Shown piece after piece: positions 52,999 through 62,460 of a DNA stretch of 64,000 nucleotides (its first letter is position 1; every line of letters begins with the position of its first letter). The position numbers were made by a program, and so were the translations under genes. Below the pieces are notes generated by a model, which saw only the letters and a program-made list of their open reading frames with translations, did no database searches and was not told the DNA's origin. Source of the stretch: Bacteroidales bacterium (GTDB lineage Bacteria; Bacteroidota; Bacteroidia; Bacteroidales; UBA932); contig JAFZQO010000049.1 of the NCBI GenBank assembly GCA_017620335.1, positions 62,001 through 126,000 on the forward strand. Reading direction: 5' to 3'.

Positions 52999-55494
52999 AT
53001 GATGAAGAGGCTGGTAATCTTAGCCGCGGCGCTGGCACTCATGTGCGCATGCTCTCAGAGGGCGGAAGGGCCGCGGACGGTCGAAGACTTCAACTTCGAC
53101 TGGCGCTTCACCCTCGGTGACTCGCCGTTCTGGGCCGAACCCGGCTTCGACGATGCGGACTGGCGCTCCCTGCACCTGCCGCACGACTGGTCGATCGAGG
53201 GCGAATTCTCGCCCGACAACCCGTCCGGGACGGGCGGCGGCGCCCTCCCCGGCGGCATCGGCTGGTACCGCAAGCATTTCAAGACTCCTGACGGCGTGGC
53301 CGACGGCAAGGTCGTCAGCGTCGAGTTCGACGGCGTCTTCATGAACAGCACCGTCTATGTCAACGGCAGTGCCGTCGGCACCCGCCCGTACGGCTACAGT
53401 TCGTTCTCCTATGACATCACCCCGTACCTCAATCCCGAGGACGAGGACAATGTCATCGCCGTCCGCTGCGACAACGCCGACCAGCCCAACTCCCGCTGGT
53501 ACGCCGGCTGCGGCATCTACCGCAACGTCCGCCTCGTGACCACCGGCGCCACCCGCGTGGCCTGGAGCGGCACCTTCGTCAACACCCCGGAGATCAACCC
53601 CTCGCACGCCCTCGTGGCCATTGAGGTGACCCTTGACGGGCCTGTGCCCGAAGGCACCACCGTACGCAACGTCATCCGCGGCGACAAGGGCGGAGTGGTA
53701 GCCCGCGGGGAGGCCGTCGCGGCCGGAGGCAGGGTCCTCCGCGACACCCTGACCATAGTCAAGCCCCGTCTCTGGGACATAAAGGATACCTATCAATATA
53801 CTGTCGAGACCACCGTCAGCATCGATGACGCGGTCTCAGACGTGTACGACACCAGGTTCGGCGTCCGCACCGCTGAATTCGACGTGGACCATGGATTCTT
53901 CCTCAACGGCAGGCTGGTTAAACTCCTCGGAGTCTGCCTCCACCACGACATGGGCTGCATCGGCACCGCCGTGCACTTCCGCGCCCTCCAGCGCGAGCTC
54001 GAAATTCTCAAGAGCTTCGGAGTCAACGCCATACGCACCTCTCACAACCCTCCGGCGCCGGAGCTCCTCCAGCTCGCCGACGACATGGGCTTCCTCATCC
54101 TCGACGAGGCATTCGACATGTGGCGCAAACGCAAGACGCAGTTCGACTACGCCCGCTTCTATGACGAGTGGCATGAACGCGACCTCGGCGACTTCGTACG
54201 CCGCGACCGCAACCATCCCAGCGTCATCATGTGGAGCCTGGCCAACGAGATCGGCGAGCAGAGCGACAGGGCCGACGACGCCCTCCAGAACCTCTCGGTC
54301 GAGGAGGCCAACTATTTCCTCAATTTCATCGACTTGACGATGGAGGAGGCATTGGACTCCAATATCAGCCCCAATGTCATCCTCGCCCGGCATATGGCAC
54401 AAATCGTCCGCGACCTCGACCCCACACGTCCGCTTACTGCCGGCTGCAACGGCCCCAGCCCGAACAACAACATGTACCGCTCCGGCCTGTCCGATGTGTT
54501 CGGCATCAACTACGGGACGCGCGTTTACGACCTGACCGAAGACTGGTTCCCCGGCACGCCGGTTTACGGTTCCGAGACGGCTTCGGCCATCAACAGCCGC
54601 GGAGTGTATCCGCAGCCTTCGACCGACACCCTGATCGTTCCCGGAAGGAACTGGCAGTATGATTCTCCGGACCACCAGCTCCCGGCATACGACAACTGCC
54701 GCGTCCCCTGGGGCAACCTCCACGAGGAGGCCTGGGTGCGCATCCGCGACCGCGAATGGATGGCCGGCACCTTCGTCTGGACCGGATTCGACTATCTTGG
54801 CGAGCCCACGCCATACGGCTGGCCTTCAAGGAGTTCCTACTTCGGCATAGTGGACCTTGCAGGCTTCCCGAAGGACTGCTACTGGATGTACAAGTCGGAA
54901 TGGACCGACGAGACCGTCCTGCACGTGTTCCCGCACTGGAACTGGAACATCGGCGACAAGGTCGACGTATGGGCATACTTCAACAACGCCGACGAGGTCG
55001 AACTCTTCGTGAACGGCAAGAGTTACGGCCGCGACCACAAGGAAGGCGAGAAACTCCACGCCAAGTGGCTTTCCGTGCCTTTCGAGACAGGAAAGATCGA
55101 GGTCGTGTCGTACAGGAACGGCAGGGTCGTGGCGCGCGAGACCCGCGAGACCACGGGCGAGCCCGTAAAGCTCAAGCTCACGGCCGACCGCAGCACCATC
55201 TCCGCCGATGGCTATGACCTGTCGTACATCACCGTCGAGGCCGTCGACAGCAAGGGCCGCGCCGTGCCTACGGCCGACCTGATGCTCGATTTCAGCGTCA
55301 CCGGCGCGGGCGAGCTCTTCGGAGTGGACAACGGCAACGCTGCCGACACACTTTCCCTGAAGGGCAGCCGCAAGGCCATGTTCAGCGGAAAGGCCCTAGG
55401 CGTCGTCCGTTCCATCAAGGGAATACCCGGATCCGCCCGACTGACCGTGGACTCCCCCATCGGGCAGGCACACATCGATATCAAGGTTAAATAA
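52999..55494 (+). CDS. GH2 beta-galactosidase-type lipoprotein
   Basis: 831 aa, lipobox LMCACS with Cys18. Jelly-roll N-terminal domain (LPHDWSIEGEFSPDN), immunoglobulin-like middle, then barrel with acid/base E417 (WSLANEIGEQ) and nucleophile E526 (VYGSETASA). C-terminal sandwich domains follow (about 640-830). Likely removes beta-galactose or another beta-glycosyl cap from side chains. It begins four bases after the GH31 stop, so probably co-translated; the second Met (52999/53002) makes no difference to the signal. Confidence 0.92.
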   Translation: MMKRLVILAAALALMCACSQRAEGPRTVEDFNFDWRFTLGDSPFWAEPGFDDADWRSLHLPHDWSIEGEFSPDNPSGTGGGALPGGIGWYRKHFKTPDGVADGKVVSVEFDGVFMNSTVYVNGSAVGTRPYGYSSFSYDITPYLNPEDEDNVIAVRCDNADQPNSRWYAGCGIYRNVRLVTTGATRVAWSGTFVNTPEINPSHALVAIEVTLDGPVPEGTTVRNVIRGDKGGVVARGEAVAAGGRVLRDTLTIVKPRLWDIKDTYQYTVETTVSIDDAVSDVYDTRFGVRTAEFDVDHGFFLNGRLVKLLGVCLHHDMGCIGTAVHFRALQRELEILKSFGVNAIRTSHNPPAPELLQLADDMGFLILDEAFDMWRKRKTQFDYARFYDEWHERDLGDFVRRDRNHPSVIMWSLANEIGEQSDRADDALQNLSVEEANYFLNFIDLTMEEALDSNISPNVILARHMAQIVRDLDPTRPLTAGCNGPSPNNNMYRSGLSDVFGINYGTRVYDLTEDWFPGTPVYGSETASAINSRGVYPQPSTDTLIVPGRNWQYDSPDHQLPAYDNCRVPWGNLHEEAWVRIRDREWMAGTFVWTGFDYLGEPTPYGWPSRSSYFGIVDLAGFPKDCYWMYKSEWTDETVLHVFPHWNWNIGDKVDVWAYFNNADEVELFVNGKSYGRDHKEGEKLHAKWLSVPFETGKIEVVSYRNGRVVARETRETTGEPVKLKLTADRSTISADGYDLSYITVEAVDSKGRAVPTADLMLDFSVTGAGELFGVDNGNAADTLSLKGSRKAMFSGKALGVVRSIKGIPGSARLTVDSPIGQAHIDIKVK

Positions 55495-55509
55495 TTAATA
55501 TTCAAAACT

Positions 55510-56925
55510 ATGCAGAACCAGAACCAGGGAAGCAAACTCTATTTGTTCTCCATCGTGCTAGTCGCCGTGCTCGGCGGCCTGCTGTTCGGATATGACACCG
55601 CAGTCATCTCCGGAGCCGAAAGGGGTCTCCAGGCATTCTTCGAAGGTGCCAAAGACTTCACCTACACCAACGTCCTTCACGGATTCACCTCCTCGAGCGC
55701 CCTCATCGGCTGTATCATCGGAAGCGCCCTTTCGGGCCTCTTCGCCGGAAAGTTCGGCCGTAAGAAGAGCCTGTTCATCGCAGGTATCTGCTTCTTCCTG
55801 AGCGCCGCCGGCTCCTACTATCCGGAGTTCCTCTTCTTCCCCAAGGGAGTGGCTTCCAAGTCCCTCTGGGTGGCGTTCAACCTCTACCGCGTGCTCGGCG
55901 GCATCGGTGTCGGTATGGCCTCTGCCATCTGCCCTATGTACATCGCCGAGGTGGCCCCGGCCAACAAGCGAGGCAAGCTCGTGTCCTGGAACCAGTTCGC
56001 CATTATCTTCGGTCAGCTGGTCGTGTACTTCGTGAACTTCCTCATCATCCAGTCGCACAAGAACGACCCCGCGGTCGTCGAGTGGACCAACCAGGTCGGC
56101 TGGAGACTTATGTTCGGTTCCGAGTGCGTGCCCGCCGGATTGTTCGCCCTGCTCATCCTGCTCGTGCCTGAGACTCCTCGCTACCTCGTGATGTCCGGCC
56201 AGGAGGGCAAGGCCCTCCAGGTGCTCTCCCGCATCAACGGCAGTTCCGTCGCCTCCCAGATCATCTCCGACATCAAGGCCACGGTCGTGGAGAAGAAGGA
56301 GAAGCTCCTCGCATACGGCTTCCTCGTCATCTTCATCGGCTGCATGCTCAGCGTGTTCCAGCAGTTCGTCGGCATCAACGCAGTGCTGTATTTCGCGCCG
56401 CGTATCTTCGAATCGATGGGCATGGGCAATCCCATGACGCAGACGGTCCTTATGGGTGTCGTGAACATCAGTTTCACGTTGGTGGCCATCTTCACGGTTG
56501 AGAAACTCGGACGCAAGCCGCTGCTTATCACCGGCTCGCTCGGCATGGCCATCGGCGCCATCGGCGTCGCCCTGGCCGACGCCCTTCCGGGCGTCCCCGG
56601 CATCGTCGGCGTGCTCAGCATCATGATCTACTCCGCCTCCTTCATGTTCAGCTGGGGTCCTATCTGCTGGGTGCTCATCTCCGAGATATTCCCGAACACC
56701 ATCCGCGGCGCCGCCGTGGCCATCGCGGTGGCATGCCAGTGGATCTCCAACTTCATCGTGAGCTCCACCTTCGTGCCCCTCTACACCTGGAGCCCTGCTT
56801 TCACTTACGGCATGTACGCCGTATTCTGCCTCATCGCGGCCCTCTTCGTCTGGAAGCTGGTGCCTGAAACAAAGGGCAAGACCCTCGAGGACATGACCGC
56901 CCTGTGGCGCAACAGGAAGAAATAA
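55510..56925 (+). CDS. MFS sugar/proton symporter (XylE-like)
   Basis: 471 aa sugar porter with twelve hydrophobic segments. Family signatures: GGLLFGYDTAVISGAE at the N-terminus, RVLGGIGVGMAS and PMYIAEVAPANKRGKLVSWNQ before the central loop, QQFVGINAVLYFAP in helix 7 and PETKGKTLEDM at the end. Imports xylose, galactose, glucose or arabinose across the inner membrane. Placed after GH31 and GH2, whose products would be xylose and galactose. Confidence 0.93.
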   Translation: MQNQNQGSKLYLFSIVLVAVLGGLLFGYDTAVISGAERGLQAFFEGAKDFTYTNVLHGFTSSSALIGCIIGSALSGLFAGKFGRKKSLFIAGICFFLSAAGSYYPEFLFFPKGVASKSLWVAFNLYRVLGGIGVGMASAICPMYIAEVAPANKRGKLVSWNQFAIIFGQLVVYFVNFLIIQSHKNDPAVVEWTNQVGWRLMFGSECVPAGLFALLILLVPETPRYLVMSGQEGKALQVLSRINGSSVASQIISDIKATVVEKKEKLLAYGFLVIFIGCMLSVFQQFVGINAVLYFAPRIFESMGMGNPMTQTVLMGVVNISFTLVAIFTVEKLGRKPLLITGSLGMAIGAIGVALADALPGVPGIVGVLSIMIYSASFMFSWGPICWVLISEIFPNTIRGAAVAIAVACQWISNFIVSSTFVPLYTWSPAFTYGMYAVFCLIAALFVWKLVPETKGKTLEDMTALWRNRKK

Positions 56926-56931
56926 AACACT

Positions 56932-59361
56932 ATGAAATCTTTCAAATACTTCTTTTCGGCATTGGCGCTCCTCGTGTGCGCCAATGCCTTTGCACAAACG
57001 CCTGATTACGAGGCTGCCGCGCGATTCTCGCAGAAGGCCATAGCCAGGATGGTATTCTCCACCACGGTGACCCCGAACTGGTTCCGCGACAGTGACAAAT
57101 TCTGGTACAGCTACAAGACGCCGGCCGGGACGCGCTACTATATCGTCGATCCCGCGACGGGCACGAAGACCGAGGCCATCGACATGGACAAGCTCGCGAT
57201 GGATGTGACCTCCATCGTGCGCGACCCTTTCGACGCACAGCACCTGCCCCTGACGGGGTTCGAGCTAAAGGACGACAAAGTCTTCCGTTTCGACGTGCGC
57301 AGCACGCGCGACGTCCCTGACACCACCGCCCTGAAGAAGGATCCCAAGTCCAGGAAGACCGTCAAGAAGGTCTACCATTTCGAGTACGACATCGCCACGA
57401 AGCAGCTCAGCGAGTACAAACCCGAGGAGCGCGAGTATCCGAACTGGGCCAGCGTCTCCCCCGACGGCCAGACCGGTGTCTACGCCAAGGACAACAACCT
57501 CTGGTGGATGGACAAGGAGAACATGGCCAAAGCCGTCAAGGATGAGAAGGACAGCACCCTCGTGGAGCATCAGCTGACCTTCGACGGCATCAAGGACTTC
57601 GGTTACGGTTATGGCAACTACAACGGCAACACAGACACTTCCAGGACCAGGCGGACTCCCGTCTCGTCGATAGTGTGGTCGCCTGACTCCAAGCATTTCG
57701 CGACGATGAAGTACGACATGCGAAAGCTCAAGGAGCTCTGGGTCATCAATTCCACTTCAAAGCCCCGTCCCACCCTGGAGACCTACAAGTACCAGATGCC
57801 CGGCGAGCCCGGACCTCAGGAGGAGCTGTACGTCTTCACCATGCCGGAGGGCACTTCGAAGCGTTATCACACCAACGCATGGAAGGACCAGGAGCTGAGC
57901 TTCGAGACCCGTCCGCGCAAGAACTCCGAGCGCTATGACAAGTACCGCTCGCGCGTGTGGCTGGGCGATGAGAACGGCTTCTACGCCAACCGCATCTCAC
58001 GCGACATCAAGAAGATAGACTACGTTTACATCCCGCTCGACTCGGACTCCACGAAGACCATCATTTCCGAAAGGATGAACTCCTTCATCGAGGGGCGCAA
58101 CCTCAGGCTGATCAAGAACGGCACGCAGATCATCGAGTGGTCCGAGCGCAACGGCTGGGCAAACCTTTATCTATATAATACCGACGGCACGCTGGTCCGC
58201 AACCTCACCGAGGGGGCCTATCATGTGTCCGACATCGTCCAGGTCAACGAGAAGGAGAATTATGTCGTCTTCACCGCCTGCGGCGTGGAGAAGGGCGAGA
58301 ACCCCTACAATGAGCATACGTATCGCGTGAGCCTGGCCGGCGGCCCGATCCGCCGCCTGGACATGGACGACATGGACGTCAAGGCCTCGGGCAGCGACGA
58401 CGGCCGCTACTACGTCATCAACTATTCGCGCGTGGACGCCGCCCCGAAGTCTGCCCTGATCGACGGGAACGGCAAGCTTACGCCGCTCGAGGAGGCCGAC
58501 CTGAGCCTGCTCTATGACGCAGGCTACAAGATGCCCGAGCGCTTCACGGTCAAGGCGGCCGACGGCGTTACGGACCTGTACGGGGCCATCTACAAGCCCT
58601 TCAACTTCGATCCGGAGAAGAAGTATCCCATCATCGAGTACGTGTATCCCGGACCGCAGGTCGAGGCCAACAACATCTCATGGTCCTCCAACATGCTCCG
58701 CATAGACAGGCTTGCGCAGATAGGCTTCATCGTGATCACCGTGGGCAACCGGGGAGGCCATCCCGACCGTTCGAAGTGGTACCACAACTATGGCTACGGC
58801 AACCTACGCGATTACGGTCTGGAGGACCAGAAGACCGCGGTGCAGCAGCTCGCAGCGCGTTATCCGTGGATTGACATTTCCAGGGTAGGCATCCACGGAC
58901 ATTCCGGCGGCGGATTCATGTCCACCGCGGCCATCCTCACCTACCCCGACTTCTACAAGGTAGCCGTCTCATGCTCCGGCAACCACGACAACAGCATCTA
59001 TAACCGCTGGTGGAGCGAGCAGCACCATGGCATCATGGAGAAGATCAGCGAGCAGGGCGACACCACGTTCGTGTACAGCATCAAGACCAACCCCGAGCTG
59101 GCATCAAACCTCAAGGGCCACCTGATGCTCGTGACCGGCGACATCGACAACAACGTCCACCCGGCCAATACGATACGCATCGTCGACGCCCTGATCAAGG
59201 CCAACAAGCGCTTCGACTTCCTGCTGCTGCCCGGACAGAGGCACGCCTACGGCGACATGAACGAGTATTTCTTCTACCGCATGGCCGACTATTACAGCGA
59301 GTGGCTCCTCGGGGATTCCCAGCGCGACCACGTGGATGTCGGGCAACTGAACAACGACTGA
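56932..59361 (+). CDS. S9 family peptidase (dipeptidyl-peptidase IV-like)
   Basis: 809 aa with signal peptide (FFSALALLVCANAFA). The N-terminal beta-propeller (DPPIV_N, about 90-480) precedes an alpha/beta-hydrolase domain with Ser658 in GIHGHSGGGF, Asp739 in DIDNNVHP and His771 in QRHAYG. Cleaves X-Pro or related dipeptides in the periplasm. It is the last gene of the GH31 operon, six bases after the MFS gene; its presence among glycoside hydrolases is unexplained. Confidence 0.93.
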   Translation: MKSFKYFFSALALLVCANAFAQTPDYEAAARFSQKAIARMVFSTTVTPNWFRDSDKFWYSYKTPAGTRYYIVDPATGTKTEAIDMDKLAMDVTSIVRDPFDAQHLPLTGFELKDDKVFRFDVRSTRDVPDTTALKKDPKSRKTVKKVYHFEYDIATKQLSEYKPEEREYPNWASVSPDGQTGVYAKDNNLWWMDKENMAKAVKDEKDSTLVEHQLTFDGIKDFGYGYGNYNGNTDTSRTRRTPVSSIVWSPDSKHFATMKYDMRKLKELWVINSTSKPRPTLETYKYQMPGEPGPQEELYVFTMPEGTSKRYHTNAWKDQELSFETRPRKNSERYDKYRSRVWLGDENGFYANRISRDIKKIDYVYIPLDSDSTKTIISERMNSFIEGRNLRLIKNGTQIIEWSERNGWANLYLYNTDGTLVRNLTEGAYHVSDIVQVNEKENYVVFTACGVEKGENPYNEHTYRVSLAGGPIRRLDMDDMDVKASGSDDGRYYVINYSRVDAAPKSALIDGNGKLTPLEEADLSLLYDAGYKMPERFTVKAADGVTDLYGAIYKPFNFDPEKKYPIIEYVYPGPQVEANNISWSSNMLRIDRLAQIGFIVITVGNRGGHPDRSKWYHNYGYGNLRDYGLEDQKTAVQQLAARYPWIDISRVGIHGHSGGGFMSTAAILTYPDFYKVAVSCSGNHDNSIYNRWWSEQHHGIMEKISEQGDTTFVYSIKTNPELASNLKGHLMLVTGDIDNNVHPANTIRIVDALIKANKRFDFLLLPGQRHAYGDMNEYFFYRMADYYSEWLLGDSQRDHVDVGQLNND

Positions 59362-59392
59362 TAACGATTGAGTCAAAAAAGTTTACGCTTTC

Positions 59393-59423
59393 TTTGCTTT
59401 TTCGCGTTTTTTTACTAAAATTG
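59393..59423 (+). promoter_or_regulatory. Promoter of the DUF4332 gene
   Basis: TTTG at 59393-59396, 19 bases, TAAAATTG at 59416-59423 (one mismatch to TAnnTTTG). Start codon 53 bases downstream. Confidence 0.6.
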
Positions 59424-59475
59424 TGGACGCTGACCATAAGCAACTACTATACGTTAAATTAATAAAACTATTACT

Positions 59476-59883
59476 ATGGCTTACAAAATCATTGACATCG
59501 AAGGCATCGGCCCGGTTTACGCCGAGAAACTCATCGCCGTCGGCATCGACACCGCTGACAAACTCCTCGCCAAGTGCGCAGCCCCCGCAGGCCGCAAGGC
59601 CCTTGAGGACGAGACCGGCATCTCCGGCAAGCTGATCCTCACCTGGACCAACCACGCCGACCTCTACAGGGTTAAGGGCATCGGTCCCCAGTTCGCTGAG
59701 CTGCTCGAGGCCGCAGGCGTCGACACCGTCAAGGAGCTCGGACACCGCAACGCCGCCAATCTCGCAGCCAAGATGCTCGAGGTGAACGAGGAGAAGCACC
59801 TTGTCCGCCGCGTCCCCGTCGAGATCGAGGTCCAGCGCATGATCGACCAGGCCAAGGAACTCCCTGGCATGATGACCTACTAG
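59476..59883 (+). CDS. DUF4332 helix-hairpin-helix protein
   Basis: 135 aa built from two repeats of a helix-hairpin-helix-like unit: IEGIGPVYAEKLIAVGIDTADKLL (about 8-31) and VKGIGPQFAELLEAAGVDTVKEL (about 66-88). The G-I-G-P turn is the DNA- or RNA-contacting hairpin of HhH proteins. The DUF4332 family is found across bacteria with unknown role. It has its own promoter and a strong terminator (59904-59930), so it is monocistronic and probably well expressed. Confidence 0.85.
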   Translation: MAYKIIDIEGIGPVYAEKLIAVGIDTADKLLAKCAAPAGRKALEDETGISGKLILTWTNHADLYRVKGIGPQFAELLEAAGVDTVKELGHRNAANLAAKMLEVNEEKHLVRRVPVEIEVQRMIDQAKELPGMMTY

Positions 59884-59903
59884 AAAGATCATTTTTGCAA
59901 TGC

Positions 59904-59930
59904 AAGCCGGCTGCGAAGCCGGCTTTTTTC
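59904..59930 (+). terminator. Rho-independent terminator after the DUF4332 gene
   Basis: AAGCCGGC, six-base loop, GCCGGCTT, then a T-run. Eight-bp G+C-rich stem, 20 bases after the stop codon. It abuts the -7 box of the next gene. Confidence 0.9.
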
Positions 59931-59931
59931 T

Positions 59932-59939
59932 TATATTTG
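59932..59939 (+). promoter_or_regulatory. -7 box of the UpxY-like gene
   Basis: TATATTTG, exact match, immediately after the terminator T-run. An ATG two bases downstream (59941) would be upstream of the expected start of transcription, which supports ATG 59959. Confidence 0.55.
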
Positions 59940-59958
59940 CATGCTTAAACAAGCAAGC

Positions 59959-60435
59959 ATGGCCAAGGAAGAGAAAGTTTGCTGGTTCGCCACGATCACA
60001 CGAAGCGGACAGTGGAAGAAGATAGACAGGCGCCTGGGAGAGCTGGGCGTCGAGCACTATATCCCATACAGCTACAAGACCATGGTCTTCCTCCACACGA
60101 CCAAGTCCACTGCCCTTACCCTGGTCAACTCCGGTGAAGTCAAGGGGCATTTCATGATTGACCACAATACGCACACGCTTTTGGAAGTACCTGAGAAACA
60201 GATGGATAACTTCATGCGCCTCCTAGACCTGTCACCGGAAGCCGAGTGCCTTTCGGCCGTTCCCCTGGTCAAGGGAGACCGCGTGAAAGTGGTGAAAGGA
60301 GCCCTCAGCGGAGTGGAGGGAGACATCGTCGAGGAGCACGGAAACCTGTACCTTGTGGTCAGCGTCCTGTCACTTCTGAGTGCCCGGGTGGAAATACCAC
60401 GAAGCTATGTCGTGCCGGCTGACGGAGGAAAATGA
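59959..60435 (+). CDS. UpxY-like NusG-family transcription antiterminator
   Basis: 158 aa from ATG 59959. WFATITRSGQWKKIDRRLGELG is the NGN-domain start and a C-terminal KOW motif reads KGDRVKVVKGALSGVEGDIV (about residues 105-124). UpxY-type proteins bind RNA polymerase to let it read long capsule or exopolysaccharide operons. Polysaccharide genes lie 1.5 kb downstream, but an OmpA gene with its own promoter stands between. Confidence 0.83.
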   Translation: MAKEEKVCWFATITRSGQWKKIDRRLGELGVEHYIPYSYKTMVFLHTTKSTALTLVNSGEVKGHFMIDHNTHTLLEVPEKQMDNFMRLLDLSPEAECLSAVPLVKGDRVKVVKGALSGVEGDIVEEHGNLYLVVSVLSLLSARVEIPRSYVVPADGGK

Positions 60436-60467
60436 CGTTTTTTTTAGTAAAATAACTCTGGAGATGT

Positions 60468-60498
60468 TTTGTTTAGTGAAAAATATTATGTAATTTTG
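60468..60498 (+). promoter_or_regulatory. Promoter of the OmpA-family gene
   Basis: TTTG at 60468-60471, 19 bases, TAATTTTG at 60491-60498; a complete Bacteroidota promoter, 36 bases before the start. Confidence 0.75.
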
Positions 60499-60534
60499 TG
60501 CCGAATATGAAGTAAATTTTAACATTAGTATAGT

Positions 60535-61812
60535 ATGAAAAAACTTTTTTTGCTGATTGCTTCGGCTTTCCTGATGTTCCCTGCCTTCGCGCAGACCGTC
60601 ACGACCAGTGAGGACGAGAACACCCGTACCGTCGTCGAGGAGACCATCACCCCCAACGGCAAGGTCGTCACGACCACTGTCTATGAGAAGAACTCGGTTT
60701 TCACCGGTGGCTTCTGGCGTAACTGGGAGCTCAGCGGAAACCTCGGTGCGCAGCTCTTTTACGGTGACAATGACTGGAAGGTTAACAACATCACCGAGAT
60801 GATCACCTTCCCGGCCCTCGACCTCTACCTCACCAAATGGGCCTCCCCGAGCTTCGGTGTCGGCCTCGGTGTCAGCTATGGACAGTTCCGGGGACTCTAT
60901 CAGTCCTCTGATTACTGGCAGGGCACCAACAGGATCGTTGACGCCTGGTTCAAGACCGATGAGCTCTACAAGGATGCCAGGGCAAAGTATGATTCCGAGA
61001 AGCTCGCCTATCAGCGCGGCCATTGGATTGACGCCTATGTGCTGGCCCACGCCGACCTCGGCAACATCTTCTTCGGGTACAATCCCAACCGCTTCTTCGA
61101 CATCGTTGCCTTCGGTGGTGGCGGTATGATCTTCGGCCTCAATGACAAGTATGCCCACAGCGTCACCTACAACCTCGGCTTTGCCAACAACTTCCGCATC
61201 ACCGACCGCTTCAAGATCAACCTCAACCTCCGCGGCGCTTTCGTGGGTGACGAGTTCGACGGCGAAAGCTATGTTGACGAGCCTTCTGTCAAGCACATCC
61301 TGGACAACCACAAGTATGACGGCCTCTTCGGTGCGACCCTCGGTTTCACCTACGGCCTCGACAGGGAGGGTTGGAAGACCGCCAGCAGGACCAGCAAGTA
61401 TGAGTACGACAAGGAGACCATCGAGAAGATCGTGAAGGAGACCGTTCCCGTTCCGGAGCCGCAGATCATCGTGGACATCCCCGAGGTCTGGTTCCACATC
61501 AACTTCGTGGTTGACAAGTGGGATATTTCCAAGCGTGAGCTCATCAACCTCCAGAGCATCGCCGACCTCATCAAGAGCACCCCGAACACCAAGTACCTCG
61601 TCTGCGGCTATGCCGACAAGCAGACCGCTACCCCCGACCACAACATGATGCTCTCCGAGAACCGCGCCAACGCCGTTTACGATGTCCTTGTGAACCAGTT
61701 CGGTGTTCCGGCCTCGCAGCTCGTCAAGGACTTCAAGGGTGGTGTTGACTACATGTTCTATGACGAGAAGGAGCTCAGCCGCTGCGTCATGATCAACTCC
61801 ATCAAGGACTAA
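60535..61812 (+). CDS. OmpA-family outer-membrane protein
   Basis: 425 aa. Signal peptide (LIASAFLMFPAFA), an N-terminal beta-barrel of about 280 aa (alternating strands such as LSGNLGAQLFYG, FGVGLGVSYGQF, LNLRGAFVGDEF), a linker with PVPEPQ, and a C-terminal OmpA peptidoglycan-binding domain (about 325-425) whose LSENRANAVYDVLVNQFGVP matches the family. Anchors the outer membrane to the wall. Strong promoter, A-rich start; a weak hairpin ends the gap after it. Confidence 0.9.
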   Translation: MKKLFLLIASAFLMFPAFAQTVTTSEDENTRTVVEETITPNGKVVTTTVYEKNSVFTGGFWRNWELSGNLGAQLFYGDNDWKVNNITEMITFPALDLYLTKWASPSFGVGLGVSYGQFRGLYQSSDYWQGTNRIVDAWFKTDELYKDARAKYDSEKLAYQRGHWIDAYVLAHADLGNIFFGYNPNRFFDIVAFGGGGMIFGLNDKYAHSVTYNLGFANNFRITDRFKINLNLRGAFVGDEFDGESYVDEPSVKHILDNHKYDGLFGATLGFTYGLDREGWKTASRTSKYEYDKETIEKIVKETVPVPEPQIIVDIPEVWFHINFVVDKWDISKRELINLQSIADLIKSTPNTKYLVCGYADKQTATPDHNMMLSENRANAVYDVLVNQFGVPASQLVKDFKGGVDYMFYDEKELSRCVMINSIKD

Positions 61813-61843
61813 TCATTTGATTTCCTGAAATAACGACCGATTT

Positions 61844-61873
61844 TTTAGCCGGGGCCGTTCGGCCTCGGCTAAA
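61844..61873 (+). terminator. Hairpin between the OmpA gene and the polysaccharide genes
   Basis: TTTAGCCGGGGCC, GTTC, GGCCTCGGCTAAA: a 13-bp stem with one G-T pair. The T-run lies before, not after, it, so termination on the plus strand would be poor. It could be a terminator of weak efficiency or a pause site on which the UpxY protein acts. Confidence 0.5.
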
Positions 61874-61890
61874 TTTGGAAAGGGAGCATT

Positions 61891-62460
61891 ATGCAGGATT
61901 GTTTCGTACACGAAAGCAGCTACATCGATCCTGATGTCACCATCGGGAGAGGAACCAAGGTCTGGCACTTCTGCCACATTCAGAAAGGCGCCGTGATCGG
62001 GGAGGACTGCTCACTCGGACAGAATGTCAACATAGGCTCCGGCGTACGGATAGGAAACGGCGTACGCATCCAGAACAATGTCTCAGTTTACGAAGGCGTA
62101 GAGTTGGAGGACAATGTCTTCTGCGGGCCTTCATGCGTGTTCACCAACGTGAACACCCCGCGGGCGCACTTTCCGGTGCACGGGGTTTACGCGCGTACGC
62201 GCGTGCGCGAGGGCGCATCGCTCGGCGCGAACTGCACGATAGTGTGCGGCCATACCATCGGCCGCTGCGCCATGATAGGCGCAGGCTCGGTGGTGACCGC
62301 TGACGTTAAGGACTACGCGCTGATGGCCGGGGTTCCGGCCCGTCAGCTCGGTTGGGTCTGCGAATGCGGCAAACGCCTCCGCGGTCCCGGCCTGACCTGC
62401 AGTTGCGGGCGCAGTTACCGGCTTGACGGGAACAACCTCGTCCAGATCGGCAAACAGTAG
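61891..62460 (+). CDS. wlbB: WlbB/WbpD-like UDP-sugar N-acetyltransferase
   Basis: 189 aa left-handed beta-helix protein with hexapeptide repeats (IGRGTKVWHF, IGEDCSLGQNV, IGNGVRIQNNV), an excised loop with PRAHFP and a C-terminal Cys-rich end (CECGKRLRG, CSCGRSY) as in WbpD. Transfers acetyl to a 3-amino group of UDP-2-acetamido-3-amino-glucuronate, giving precursors of diacetamido-uronic acid residues in O-antigen or capsule. An SD-like AAGGGAG precedes the start. The aminotransferase that makes its substrate follows. Confidence 0.9.
   Translation: MQDCFVHESSYIDPDVTIGRGTKVWHFCHIQKGAVIGEDCSLGQNVNIGSGVRIGNGVRIQNNVSVYEGVELEDNVFCGPSCVFTNVNTPRAHFPVHGVYARTRVREGASLGANCTIVCGHTIGRCAMIGAGSVVTADVKDYALMAGVPARQLGWVCECGKRLRGPGLTCSCGRSYRLDGNNLVQIGKQ

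Noticed and set aside
61844..61873. Hairpin as a standard rho-independent terminator
   Set aside because: The T-run precedes the stem; only AAATTT follows. Listed with low confidence only.
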